Assembly: GCF_031143425.1 (NCBI RefSeq)
Contig: NC_090444.1
Location: forward strand, 60,197,533 to 60,261,532
DNA length: 64,000 nucleotides
Direction: 5' to 3'
Source of the DNA: Pleurodeles waltl
Lineage: Eukaryota > Chordata > Amphibia > Caudata > Salamandridae
Part shown: positions 1-11,084 of the stretch, piece by piece
Numbering within the stretch: position 1 is the first letter of the stretch
Layout of the letters: each line of letters begins with the position of its first letter
Translations under genes and position numbers: made by a program
Notes under the pieces: generated by a model
Seen by the model: only the letters and a program-made list of their open reading frames with translations
Database searches by the model: none
Told to the model about the DNA's origin: nothing

Positions 1-225
1 GCCTGGAGTAAGTATTTGAGTGTGTGTCCCTCATTTATTGCCTGTGTGTGTACAACAAATGCTTAACAGTACCCTCTTATAAGCCTACTGCTCGACCCCA
101 CTACCACAAAAAAGAGAATTAGAATTATCTACTTTTGCCACTATCTTACCTCTGAGGGGAACCCTTGGACTCTGTGCACACTATTTCTTACTTTGAAACA
201 GTATATACAGAGCCAACTTCCTACA
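1..225 (+). repeat. 3' end of an LTR1-family long terminal repeat (partial)
   Basis: The first 225 bases match the last ~220 bases of three other LTR1 copies in this window (ending at 15875, 39079 and 48371) and stop at the same terminal sequence, CTTCCTACA. The rest of the LTR lies outside the window. No primer-binding site follows; LINE-derived sequence begins directly at 226, so this is probably a solo LTR or a broken element. Confidence 0.85.
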
Positions 226-640
226 ACTACAAACACATATAAGCCTCCGCCCGGCTGCTATGGCAGAGGAGTCCTGGGAAGTATTGGAGGATATACATCT
301 TCTGAGGCTCACGATACCTAAGAGGACTCTCCTCGATCAGGACCCCACCAAAGAAGAGGTGATACAGACTATAAGGGCATTGAATTAGGGCAAAGAAGTA
401 TGTCCAAATGGGCTACCCATCAACCTTTATAAGATTACCCCTTCCAAAGTCGCCCCCCATCATGTTGCAAATGTTTAGAGAAAGCAGTGGGATGGGTTGT
501 TTGCCTCAACATAAAACACTTAACAATATTGTGGTTATTCATAAAGAAGGCAAACCGCCAGATGACTGTGCCTCATATAGGCCCATTTTTCTCCTTAATG
601 TATAGGTTAAGGTGCTGGGAAAGCTGCTTGTTACTTTCTG
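226..640 (+). pseudogene. L1-like LINE reverse transcriptase fragment
   Basis: Broken reading frames carry the conserved start of a non-LTR reverse transcriptase. A stretch like DGLPINLYK precedes IVVIHKEGKPPDD and YRPIFLLNV, the usual LINE motif being YRPISLLN, and KVLGKLL follows. There are several stops and frameshifts, so it is dead. The fragment stops where a reversed LTR2 begins (~641). A LINE C-terminal fragment on the same strand lies at 49808. The two may be halves of one copy, but the middle of the RT is missing, so this is not a clean insertion. L1 assignment is by motif only. Confidence 0.7.
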
Positions 641-2492
641 GAGGCAGCTGGCCTGGTTTGAAGTGGGCACCAAAGGTACTTACACCTTATACTAGGCCCA
701 GTTATCCATTATTAGTGAAATGTAGTCAATGTTTAGAAGCCAGGCTATCTAGGGGTAGCTGTAGCTGAGCAGCTAAGGTTTATGTAGAAGACATGCAAAT
801 CTCTTGCAATACCACTGTAGTCACACAGTACTCACACACATGCAAGAAAAGACACAGTGTTACAAAAATAAAGGTACTTTATTTTTTGTGACACAATGCC
901 AAAAATACCTTAGAGACTATACTCCCTTAGGAGGTGAGTAATATACACAGTATGCACACTAGAATGCACAAATAGCTGTAAAAACAGTTAGAAAACAGTG
1001 CAAATAGTGCAAATCACAATAGGTTGCAATGGGCCTAGAGGGAACACAAACCATATATTAAAATAGTGGAATGCGAAAGTCGGTTTTCCACCTAGACAAG
1101 TGTAGTGTGTAGAGGGTCGCTGGGAGTGTAAGAAAACACCAAAGGTAAGTAAAAGAACCCACCTCAGAGCCCAGGAAAACAGGAGTAAATCACAGTAAAT
1201 TTCCTAGAACACACAAGTAGTTGTGGTAGAAGAAGATTATGCAAGAACCAGAAGAGACTGCAAGGCACCAGCGATGGATTCCTGGACCTGAAGACCTGTG
1301 GAAGAAGGGGACCAAGTCCAAGAAGCACTGAACAGTCCAGGAAGAACAGGAGCCCCTGCAAACCTGGCTGAAGGTGCAAAAGAAGAACCACAGGTGAAGA
1401 AGAACAGTCAATACTGCACCCAAGAATACGGATGCGGGCTCGAGGTTGGTGCAGATGATGTCCCACGCCGGATGGAAGATTGCACTCTGGTTTGAGTTGC
1501 TGGATTTTGCCAAGAAACCTTGGCACACGCAAAGCTCACGGTTAGTGGAAAATGGTGCTGCCTGGCTCTAGAGAATACCTGGTGGCCTCTACCCAGGGTG
1601 GGGGGGGGGGGAGAAAAAGGGGGCTCTCAGCAACTCAGGCAGCGTGCACAGGAGTCCCACACTATGGGGAAAAAGAAGGTGCAAATGAGGCCCACTCAGC
1701 ATGGCATAAAGGGATCCCACGTTGCGGGAGAACCACTCAGGAAGTTGTGCGTCACAGAAAGGAGTGCTGGGGGCCAGAGCTGTGCTGTGAACTAAGAACT
1801 TTGTGGAAGGTCGCACACAAGCCTTGGCAACTGCAAATCATGCAGTGCAGTGGGGTACTCTCTTGCGTGGGGAGGCAAGCTCTTACCTCCACTAAAGTAC
1901 GACAGCTGGACCTTAGGAACCTCGGGACAACTGCAGTCCAACACCCATGTTGCCACGCACTTCGTCAGGAGAGGGGACCCACACCACCGGTCATCGCTGC
2001 AGAGGGGTGCCTGCTGCGGCAGGGAAGTGACTCCTTCACTTCAAGGGAGATTCCTTCGTTCTTCTGGTGCAGGCTGAAGACAGGCAGTCCTCGCAGGATG
2101 CACGACCTGGAAACAGTTGCAGTTGTTGGCAGGAACTGAAGATACAATGTTGCAGAAGTCATCTTTGCTTCTTTGTTGCAGTTTGTAGAGTTCCTGGGCG
2201 GTCCAGATGCAGTTTCGTCAGTAGAAGGTGAAGTTAAGGATGCAGAGGATTCCTGCTGGAGTCTTGCAATCAGAATCTGAGGTAAGGTAAGCACCTATAA
2301 GGGGAAGGCTCTGACGTCACCTGCTGGCACTGGCCACTCAGATGCTCCCAAAGTGCCCCACCACCTTGGAATCTAAGATGGCAAAACCCAGGGACACTCA
2401 GGAGGAGCTCTGGACACCACCCCAGGGGTGGTGATGGACAGGGGAGTGGTCACTCCCCTTTCCTTTGTCCAGTTTCGTGCCAGAGCAGGGAC
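641..2492 (-). repeat. Truncated LTR2-family LTR, reversed
   Basis: The reverse complement matches the 3' two-thirds of the LTR2 copies at 24054-26913, 33269-36353 and 44174-49807. It begins near a degenerate TGTAGGAGGCTGGCC terminus and stops at ~2492 without its other end. Open frames inside it, such as 1552-2139 on +, have no recognisable protein content. A short piece at 2493-2543 resembles another LTR2 part in the opposite orientation, so there is a small inversion or rearrangement at the border with the gypsy gag. Confidence 0.75.
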
Positions 2493-2543
2493 TGGGCCCA
2501 GAAAGGCAGAACAAAGCATTTTCCCCCCTTACAAGGAGGGGGT

Positions 2544-3215
2544 GACATCTATAAGTGGTTTGCTGCACTCAAGAGGGCCTGAAAGGTACAGAGGGTCCCT
2601 CAGATGCAGTGGGCTGATATTCTGTGGTTGTCCTTTTCTGGCAAAGGGAGTGATAGACTTCTCACTGTCAGGGAGAAAGATTCAGATAATTACAATGTTT
2701 TGAAGACAGCACTCTTGAATGGATTTGGCTTAGCCACTGACTGAAAAATACAGAATTAAGTTCAGAGAAACCAGAAAAGAGCCTTCGCAAGATTGGACAG
2801 ACTTTGTGGACTGTTCAGTGAAGGCTTTAGAAGATTAATTACATAGCAGCAAAGTGTCTGACTATGAGGGTTTTTATAATCTGATTTTGAAAGAGCATAT
2901 TCTTAACAATTGTGTGTCTGACTTGTTGCATCAGTACTTGGTACACTCAGATCTGACTTCTCCCCCAAAATAGGGAAAGAAGGCAGACCAATGGGTCAGA
3001 AAAAGGGTGACAGAAAAGCTCATACAGGACAAGAAGAAGGATGGTAAGTCACAGGGTAAGGGTAAGGGGAACAAAGACAAAAAGTCAGAATCTTCATCAG
3101 GCCCACAAAAATCCTCTGGGGGCGGGCACAAATCCTCCTCCAACCAACAGAAAAGGCATTAGTGTTACTTATGTAAGAACAAGGGCCATTGAGCAAGTGA
3201 TCTCACTTGTCCCAA
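2544..3215 (+). pseudogene. gag: Gmr1-like Ty3/gypsy Gag (capsid and zinc knuckle), degenerate
   Basis: The conceptual frame contains a retroviral-type capsid C-terminal domain. DIYKWFAALKRA is followed by LKTALLNGFG, YRIKFRET, a TDFVD stretch and LILKEHILNNCVSDLL (about 2690-2940). This pattern resembles the SCAN dimerisation domain, which is known to derive from Gmr1-like Gag. A lysine/serine-rich linker and a zinc-knuckle-like CYLCKNKGH follow (3163 onward); an in-frame TGA replaces the residue after the His. Several other stops interrupt it. The N-terminus is missing; the element is truncated at ~2544. The zinc knuckle and the protease at 3259 share one frame, consistent with a Gag-PR fusion. 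It cannot make a functional capsid. Confidence 0.75.
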
Positions 3216-3258
3216 GAAAAACACCAAAGGTCCCACCGCCACAACCCCCACAACTGGT

Positions 3259-3900
3259 GTGAAAAACACTACAAATAACCAGTCCAAGGGTGTAGCTGGG
3301 ATCACTTTGGGTAATGTAGTGGGGGTTGGTTTAGTTAGGGAAACCACTGATGCTATTTTAGTCTCAGATGGTGGCACTGGACTTGCCACCTTTGTTGCTT
3401 GTCCCCTTAATATGGGTAAGTACAAGCAACAACCCCTAACCAATGGTGTTCAGGTTGAGGCCTACAGGGACATAGGTGCCAGTGTCACTATGGTGATGGA
3501 GAAACTGGTAACCCCTGAGCAAAACCTTCTTGGTCATCAGTACCAAGTGTCTTACACCCATAATAACACTGTTAGCCACCCCATTGCTGTTGTGAATCTC
3601 AACTGGGGGGGGGGGGGAGAGTTTACTGGTCTAAAGAAAGTTGTGGTATCCACTGACCTACCTGTAGAATGTCTACTGAGCAATGATTTGAAGACTCCAG
3701 CTTGGGCTGAAGTGGAATTGGAGGCTCATACAGCAATGCTGGGCATTCCAGGGCACATCATCAGGGCTCAGGCCAAGAAGCAAAGAGGACAGGGGAACTT
3801 GGATCCTGGAACAATCTACCAAGTGCTTCTAAAAACTTGGGGTAGAAAGGGTAAACCCTTATCCACTATCCCTCCCTCCACTGAAGATTCCCCCGTTTGA
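3259..3900 (+). pseudogene. Gmr1-like retropepsin-type protease, active site altered
   Basis: This is a 213-codon open frame continuous in phase with the Gag zinc knuckle. The aspartic-protease signature is recognisable as RDIGASVTMV, where the family normally has D-T/S-G-A; here the Thr/Ser is Ile, so catalysis is doubtful. Further on, VECLLSNDL fits the second conserved retropepsin motif. Its role would be maturation of Gag and Pol. It lies directly upstream of integrase, not RT. A poly-G run at ~3605-3616 falls inside the frame and may have caused local slippage. Confidence 0.75.
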
Positions 3901-3996
3901 TGAGGAGGAGTCTACTCCCTGTGCAGAACCTGCACCAAAGGAGCTCCAAGCTGACACAGCTGAGCTTGTGGGTGCAGCGGGCCTGCAAGGGAGGAG

Positions 3997-4985
3997 TTGA
4001 GTGTGGCACACCAGACCTGTCCCACACTAGAGGGTTTAAGGCAGCAAGCTGTCAAACAAGAAGCAGGGGATGTCAGTGACTCTCACAAAGTGTATTGGGA
4101 AAACAATCTTCTTTGTACAGAGGCAAGGGACCCAAAACCTGGTGCTACCAGGAGACTGGTCATTCCCTCGCAGTACAGGGCACATGACATTCCTCTTGCT
4201 GGACATTTGGGACAAAGCAAGACCTGAGACAGACTGGTTCCTCACTTTCACTGGCCTCATATGTCAGAAGACACAAAAGAGTTCTGTAATTCTTGTGTCA
4301 CTTGCCAAGCCAGTGGTAAGACTGGTGGCACCTCAAAGGCCCCCTTGATCACACTGCCTGTGGTTGGGGTGCCCACTGAAAGGGTAGGAGTTGACATAGT
4401 TGGCCCTCTTGATCCTCCTACTGTTTCTGACAATACTTTTATCTTGGTAGTAGTGGGCCATTCCACTAGATACCCAGAAGCAATTCCTCCAAGGACCACT
4501 ATAGCCCCTACAGTGGCAAAGGCCCTCCTGGGAATATTTTCCGGGGGGACTTCCCTAAACAGGTGGTATCAGATAGGGGTAGTAACTTCATGTCTGCGTA
4601 CTTGAAAGCAATGAGGAAATAGTATGGTGTAACGTATAAATTCACCACACCATACCACCCTCAGACAAATGGACTGGTTGAGAGGTTTAACAAAACCCTC
4701 AAAGGTATGATAATGGGAGTGTCTGAAAAGCTCAGGAGATGGGATGTTCTATTGCCATGCCTCCTTTTTGCCTACAGGGAGGTACCCCAGAAGGGAGTGG
4801 GCTACAGCCCATTTGAATTCCCTTGTGGTCACCTATTAGCGGTCCACTTGCACTTGTGAAGGAGGGGTGGGAGCAACCCTTGAAACCCCCTAAACAAGAT
4901 ATAGTGGACTATGTACTTGGCCTAAGATCTAGAATGGCTGGGTACATGAAAAAGGCCACCAAAAACCTTCAGGAAAGCGAAGAAG
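3997..4985 (+). pseudogene. Gmr1-like integrase, N-terminal and core part, split by DIRS-A
   Basis: The HHCC zinc-binding domain is visible: AHDIPLAGHLGQSKT supplies the histidines and FCNSCVTC the cysteines. The core follows, with the first Asp in GVDIVGPLD, the second in SDRGSNF (~4570) after a one-base shift in a G-run near 4540, and the catalytic Glu in NGLVERFNKTL (~4675). Stops occur at ~4227 (TGA) and 4619 (TAG). Host homology stops at ~4985, where DIRS-A is inserted, and resumes at 11621. Integrase lying upstream of RT marks the Gmr1-like group. Inactive. Confidence 0.8.
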
Positions 4986-5987
4986 GATAAGTTACTTACC
5001 TGTAAATCCTAGTTCTCTTCCAGGGGTATCCTCATCAAAGTCATAAACATTGACTATTCCCGCCCTCGTGCAGGGACCCCGGAGAATACATAAAATACAC
5101 ACATGTAAAAGTATGAAATATGCACGAAAACATATATAGAGCATTTTTGTATACAATGTTCATACCAAACTCATGTATACGTGTGTACAACAGCAATGCA
5201 GACTACATTCATAAACAGGCTAAAATGCTTTATTTCTATGGATTTTTTTTTTTTTAAATAGTCCCTTTCAAAATTACAATAAGAGAAAAACTTTCCAAAG
5301 CCCCAAACCTGGGCCCAAGCAAAGAAGCAGTAGCAACATCAGTGAACAAGCATTTACAAAGCATTGGGTCTCGCGTTTGCTCATGTTAGAGCTGATCGCG
5401 TTGTAAACTCCTAACCCGACTTTTCACCTATCGGGCAAAAGTGCATTTATGTGCATAACCCGAAAAAGTGAAATCAAGTACGTAAAGCGCTCGACTTCTG
5501 CCAAGCGAGATCGGGCTCGTAAATTAGAGAAAAAAAAGTCCACGACCCCAATGGAAAACAGCGAGCCTCGCATGTTTTCTGTACTTGGTCGCTGCGCTGG
5601 TGGAGGGCTAGCCACCGGAAAAGGCATGCCATATGCGTGCCTTCGACTAATGAAAGCAAGCAGATTTTATTAGGGAAGCCCACCAACCAATAAAAAACAC
5701 TGATGTGAAGTTGACAGGGCTCCGAGCCGTTTTATAAATACAAAAGAGTCTCCCTGTGAAACGCATGCCCGAGCGCATGCAACGCAGGCTCAACCCTAAA
5801 AAAGAGAAAAAACTGCATTGAAAACAATGGAGCATTATTAGGCAATTGGCTGCATGCAGGTTAACACAGGAGAACCATAAAATTTTGGCACCGTGCCTTT
5901 AAGACCCTAAGCACCTCCAGTATCCCACCATGCCTCAGGGGTGAAGGAGAGGTGACAGTTGGTTCACAGTTAGGTCAGTTCTTTTTT
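4986..5987. repeat. DIRS-A left inverted terminal repeat, interrupted by an insertion
   Basis: Read in reverse complement, 4986-5346 and 5798-5987 match 11085-11620 almost throughout, including the poly-T/poly-A run (5240s vs 11366-11383). The insertion at 5347-5797 has no counterpart in the right repeat. The outermost bases carry the core shared with other DIRS ends of the window. A repeat of ~535 bp is long compared with the ~170-180 bp ITRs of DIRS-F. Confidence 0.85.
5347..5797. other. Unclassified ~450-bp insertion in the DIRS-A left ITR
   Basis: Comparing the two ITRs shows this block in the left one only. It contains CpG-rich segments, A-rich runs and small frames with no recognisable protein content. 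The flanks read GTGAA and AAAAGAG, so any duplication would be only a few A residues. I found no convincing terminal inverted repeats and no clear pol III A/B boxes. A SINE-like or MITE-like origin is possible but not shown; a deletion from the right ITR is the less likely alternative. Confidence 0.5.
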
Positions 5988-6944
5988 TAAGTGACAACGT
6001 ATCCAACAAATTATAGAGATAGTCTGTCCTGCACTTCTAGGAGACTTGCATCTGGCTTTTCCAATTGTCGAATGAGCCTTAGGTCTAGCTAATAACTGTT
6101 TGTTAGCCAACTGATATGCAGTAACAATACATGAAACTATCCATCTAGATATTGTTTGTTTCGAGGCTGCATCGCCTGTTCTCATATGACCGTAATTTAC
6201 AAATAGGTGGTGAGATTGTCTAATCAATTTGGTCTTATCCAAGTACAATTTTAGCACTCTTTTCAAATCCAGAGAGTGTAAAGCTTTTTCCGCCGGAGTA
6301 TCCGGATTGGGGAAAAAAGTTGGTAGTGAAATAGTCTGATTAATGTGAAAATCCGACACCACCTTCGGTAAGAATGACGGATGAGTTTGCAGAACCAATC
6401 TATTTTCATGGAAAACCGTGTACGGTTCCTTGGAGGACTAAGCCTGAATTTCACTGACCCTCCTCGCTGAAGTAATGGCTACGAGGAAAGCTGTCTTCCA
6501 CTTAAGGTGTTGCAAAGAAGCTTTGTGGATAGGTTCGAAAGGAGGGCCCATGAGTCTAGATAATACTCTGTTTAGTTCCCATGGAGGAGAGGATTTTCGA
6601 ATGGGTGGAAAAACCTTCTTCAAACCTTCTAAGAAATCCTTGACTACTGATCTTGTAAAAAAGTATTCCTGAGAAGGTGACTTATGATAGGCTGTAATGG
6701 CAGATAAATGTACCTTAATAGATGACACTTGCAGACCCGACTTCGCCAGATGGAGCAGGTAAGACAGTATGACCTCCTCCTGAGCTAGTATAGGATTCTG
6801 GCCTTGCTGACGACACCATATGTAGAACCTCTTCCACTTGAACGCGTAAGAACGCCGCATGGAAGGTCGTCTGGACTCCTTTAAGATGTTCATGCACTCC
6901 TGCGAGAGCCCTAGATGCCCATACTGCAGGAATTCAGGAGCCAT
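5988..6944 (-). pseudogene. DIRS-A tyrosine recombinase, C-terminus lost
   Basis: The domain starts at MAPEFLQYGHLGLS (6944) with the DIRS recombinase N-terminal region (SYAFKWKRF). It carries the first catalytic Arg in ITSARRVSEIQA. An in-frame TAG follows at 6438, and the frame then continues to PKAHSTIGKA, where the family HxxR box (AHSTRK in DIRS-F) has lost its Arg to Ile. After this, homology stops and the left ITR begins, so the segment with the nucleophilic Tyr (THFTKHY-type) is deleted. The enzyme would have integrated circular DNA by strand exchange. Dead copy. Confidence 0.85.
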
Positions 6945-8804
6945 GCCTTCAAGCTCAGAGAGGGAAGGTTGGGGTGAAGTATCCTGCCTCCCAGCCTGCA
7001 AAGGAGATCCGGTCTGCACGGCAGCCTCCTGTGCGGTTGTTCTGAGGAGATCCGTGTACCAGAAGTGACAAGGCCATTGCAGGGCTATGAGAATCATCCT
7101 TGTGCTGGATCTGTAGAGTTTGTTTATCACAGCTGGTATGAGGGGAATCAGTGGAAAGGCGTAGAGAAATATCCCTGACCAGTCGATCACCAGGGCATTC
7201 CCTCGAGACCGCGGACGGTAGAACCTGGACGCGAAGTCTGGGCATTTCTTGTTTACCTCGTCTGCGAAGAGATCTAACTGAGGCCGACCCCATTGAACGA
7301 AGATGTCTTCGACGACCTCGTTGAGAAGAACCCAATCGTGGGCGTCCTCGTGGGTTCTGCTTAGGAAGTGAATTGCTGCCCTGGGAGGTGAATTGCTGTA
7401 AGAGACATTCCCCTCGCTAAGAGCCAAATGGCCTGAGACTCCCGGAACAGGGGCAGGGATCTCGTTCCTCCTTGTTTGTTCAGATAATACATTGTTGACG
7501 TATTGTTTGTTTGTACTAGGAGAGATTTCCCCTGAATCGATGGGGCGAAAGACTTGAGAGCCAGATGAACTGCTCTGAGCTCCAGCAGGTTGATGTGGTA
7601 CTTTCTTTCTTTGTTGGACCACAGACCTTGAGCTTGAAGGGAACCTAGATGAGCTCCCCGGCCCTGAAGCGACGCATCCGTTACCAGAGTGTCGGACGGG
7701 ATCGGCTGATGGAAAGGAACTTCTACTGACAGGTGATGTCTGTGCATCCACCATCGTAACGATTGTCGTGCTCCTATCGGAAGAAGTATTCTGTCTTCCC
7801 AGTGGCCTGTGCGCTAGTTCCAGTTGTTCACAAGAGCCTCTTGAAGAGGCCTCATATGCAATCTGGCGTTCGGGACAATGAAAATGCAAGAGGCCATGGA
7901 GCCCAACAGAGATGTCACCTGACGGGCCGTGGGTGCGTGGGAACTCGGAAGGTCTTGACACTTCCACCTTATTGATAACAGTCGTTCCTCCGAAGGATAC
8001 ACTCTTTCGAGTTCTGTATTCAGTATTGCTCCCAGGTAGTGGAGGGTTTGCCTTGGGATGAGGGTGGACTTTTGGTAGTTGACTTGTAGACCGAGAGATC
8101 GGAAAACACTGAGCACAATGTCCAGATGGTTTTTCACCTGCTCCGGAGAGGAGGCTTTCAGTAGCCAGTCGTCTAGGTATGGATAGATGAAGATTTTCTG
8201 CTTCCTTAAATGCGCCGCTACCGTTGCTACACATTTGGAGAAAACGCGAGGGGCAGGTTTTAGGCCGAAAGGAAGCACCTTGAACTGATAGTGTTGGGAG
8301 GCTATCAGAAATCGTAGGAATTTCCGATGTTTGGGAATGATCGGGATATGAAAATACGCATCTTGCAGATCTACGGAGCACATCCAGTCTCCTCGATGCA
8401 GTTGAGGGGAAATCTGGTGGAGGGCCAGCATCCTGAACTTTTGCCTCTTTATGTACTTGTTCAGCAGCCTCAAGTCTAGGATTGGTCTGAAAACTCCTTC
8501 CCGCCCCTTCTTTGCTACTAGAAAATAGCGGGAGTACACTACTTTCCTTCTGTGTGCGACTGGAACCTTTTCTATTGCTTTTTTCAGTAACAGAGCATGA
8601 GCCTCTTTGCGTAATAAGCTCATGTGAGCCGTATTGCATTTGGTTGGTGGCAAGTGAGGAGGAGGTTGCCGGAAAAGAAGAGAGTACCCATTCTCTACAA
8701 TGTTCAGCACCCATTTGTCTTTTGTTATTCCACGCCACTCGTGAATGAACGCTGTGATACTTCCCCCAACCGGAGTGGTGCACGGTATTAAGAGAACCGA
8801 ATCC
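6438..8804 (-). other. Long open frame overlapping RT in Gag phase (DIRS-A)
   Basis: Directly after the Gag TGA (8805-8807), the same phase stays open for ~788 codons to the TAG at 6438. The first ~490 codons cover RT and RNase H in the alternative frame and read as a Ser/Arg/Pro-rich, low-complexity peptide. The rest encodes the shifted methyltransferase-like block and the recombinase N-terminus. The RT frame has a stop and a frame change in the same interval while this one has none. Whether the overlapping part is ever translated cannot be seen from sequence; it may be open simply because of RT codon use. Confidence 0.6.
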
Positions 8805-8818
8805 TCATTGTTTTGCAA
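6945..8818 (-). pseudogene. DIRS-A reverse transcriptase-RNase H-methyltransferase-like region
   Basis: RT motifs are clear in the frame starting near 8818: RPILDLRLLNKYIK, DLQDAYFHIPI, the VLPFGLKPAPR box and the intact catalytic YPYLDDWLLKA. A TAG at ~7813 ends the first block. RNase H continues in the same frame (7747-7361) with TLVTDASLQG and INLLELRAVHLAL; the usual acidic residue in VKTDN reads VQTNN. A frame change at ~7365 then puts the methyltransferase-like block (QLDLFADE, then DWSGIFLYAFPLIP) into the Gag/recombinase phase. The frame overlaps the Gag 3' end. It functioned in minus-strand DNA synthesis and RNA removal. Not functional as it stands. Confidence 0.85.
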
Positions 8819-10940
8819 GAGCTTTGGGGGTAGACTGCTGAGGTCTGCTTGACCCTCTGTCTCTTGTGACTTTACGAGACTGGAAGAGCGGATGCTCTTG
8901 CTTCTGTTGTGGCCTCTGGGACCAATGAGGGGTTTTAACCCTCTGTTGGAATGGGCGTCTGTCGTAAGGCCTATATCTTCGCCTAAAGTCCTTCTTCCTC
9001 TCGAGGCCCACTGCCTTCATGGTGTCCACCTCCGCCTTCATATGCGCCATCTCCTCATCTGTGTGGGTTCCGAAAAGCGAGTTTCCGTTAAACGGAAGGT
9101 TTAGGATACGCTGCTGCGCTTCCTGCTTCAATCCTGTGAGTCTTAGCCAGGAAGACCTTCTCGCACAAACCCCATGCGCGTAACCATGTGCTGCTAAGTC
9201 TGCACCATCTGCTGCCTCACTGATGACCTGATTGGAGACCAGACTTCCCTCCTGAAGGATCTCCTGAAAATCCAGCCTGTCCTCTCTAGGTAGCTTTTCT
9301 GTAAACCTGCTCAGTGAGTCCCAGAGTGAGCGATCGTATCTGCCTAGGAGTGCGGAGGCGCTGGAGACCTTCATCATTGAAGCCGCCGTGCCACACATCT
9401 TCCTCCCCAGAGAGTCCAGGTGTCTACTCTCCTTGTCCGGTGGAACCGTGGAGGATGATGCCACTGAGTGCGTCTTGCGGGCTGCGGCCAATATGACTGA
9501 GTCTGGCGGCGGATCAGTCCTGAGAAACAAAGGATCTTGATCAGATGCCTTGTATTTCTTTAAGATCCTAGCAGGAGCTGATCAGAGGTTGGCTGGTGCT
9601 AAAAAGGTGTCCATGGTTGGTTGTAGAAGACCAGGCACCAGCGGTAACAATTTCTTTGAAACCGCCCTGTGTTGCAGGGTTTCAAAGATTACGGATGAGG
9701 AGGTTGAAGGCTCCGGGACCTCAATATTCAGCTTCTGTGCTCCCCTGAGAAGCACCTCGTTAAAGGTTGTAATGTTGTCCACCAAGGAAACTCTAGCTGG
9801 TGGAGAATCCGTTAGAGTCGGGGAGTACCCTCTTACTGAAGACCCCGACGATGTGGACCAAGAAGGAGACCTTCTGTGACGGCATGATCTTGATCTGGAT
9901 CTTCTCTGGGAGCATGACCTGCTTCGAGATCTTGTTACAGCGTTCTGAGGCCTAGTGGCAGGCTGGCGAGATGCAGAACGAGCCTGTTCTGTCCGCGCTG
10001 TTGGCGATGGTGTCCTCAGGAGAGAAGCCGAAGGTGAGTACATTCTTGAGTATTGCGAGTCTGGAGAAGCTGTTGTTTTATTCTCCAGACTCTCCAACCA
10101 TCTTGGCGATAAGTTGATGGGCGAGATGTGCCCAGACGATGCGACTCTCAACCGACCAGACGAACCACTCCTTATGGAGACCACTGGACTTGTTTGAGTG
10201 TTCTTATCAGCCGGTGGTAGCCGACTCTCTTCTTCTTGTGAGATAGGCAACACTTGGGTCGACGTCGAAAGTTGCAATGACGTCGAGTGGAGTACCACAG
10301 ACTGCTCTCGTCTCGACGTCGAGTGCCTCGATGGTGACCGGTGGTCCCTTGACCGCGACCTGCTCGACGTTGTGTGCCTCGCCGTCGAATGATGGGCCGC
10401 TGACAACGGAAGTCTTTGCTCTCGCCGTTGGGGCGATCGCGACATCGTCTTCCGTGCTGTCGAGGGATGTGAGGCCTTCGACGGCGTATGAGCACGGCGG
10501 TGCTGGCTCGACGTCGATCGGTGGGTTGGCGTCAACTGAGATCTGCCCTTATGATGACTCTGTACCTTCGACGTCGTATCCCTCGACATCGGTCAGGTCG
10601 CCTTTGACGGCAATCTATGACGATGTGACGGTGGCAGCGATGACCTCGACGGGGAACAAACAGGCACCTTCCTACCGGCTGACGTCGATCTAGCCTGTCT
10701 CTCCTGAGAATGGCTTGTTGGCTGCCTGGGAAGTGAAGAGGATGATGTCTTCTGTGTCTCATGAAGACCATGAAGTCTGATCTTCTCCCTGTCCTTCAGA
10801 GTTCTTTTTGACATGTTCTTGCAGTGTCTGCAAGTGTCAGGGCAGTGACTCTGAGGTAAACACATAATGCAGAGGGAGTGTGGATCGGACTGGGCCTTCG
10901 TCTTCCCACAGGAAGGGCACTTCACAAAAAGAGAAGGCAT
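8805..10940 (-). pseudogene. gag: DIRS-A Gag-like protein with N-terminal zinc module and SR-rich region
   Basis: The start MPSLFVKCPSCG is supported by the homologous start of DIRS-B. Residues 8-40 hold eight Cys/His ligands in the order CC-H-CC-H-CC, followed by RTLKDRE. The middle is rich in SR dipeptides and corresponds at DNA level to clusters of GTCGA/TCGAC. The C-terminal capsid-like part contains RYDRSLWDSL, LPREDRLDF and a LPFNGNSLFG box found in all copies. All 711 codons are in one phase, broken only by two TGA codons (10593 and 9582), before the final TGA at 8805. It resembles host SR proteins only by composition. Confidence 0.8.
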
Positions 10941-11084
10941 TTTCCAGTCAGGAAAAAATCCCTTGACTCAGACAAAGGTGTGAAATGTCGAGTGAAGGTA
11001 GAAAAAACACTGTTTTAAAATATTTTCCTGAGAAAAACTCAGAAAAACTGAGAGCTCAATGCTCCAGGATCCTCTCAGAAGAAG

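Noticed and set aside
1552..2139. 195-codon + strand frame
   Set aside because: It lies in reversed LTR2 sequence, is not open in other LTR2 copies, and has no protein motif.
9582..10589. SR-rich open frame resembling a host splicing factor
   Set aside because: It lies in phase between the zinc module and capsid-like part of DIRS-A Gag, and equivalent Ser/Arg/Thr-rich linkers occur in the other DIRS copies.
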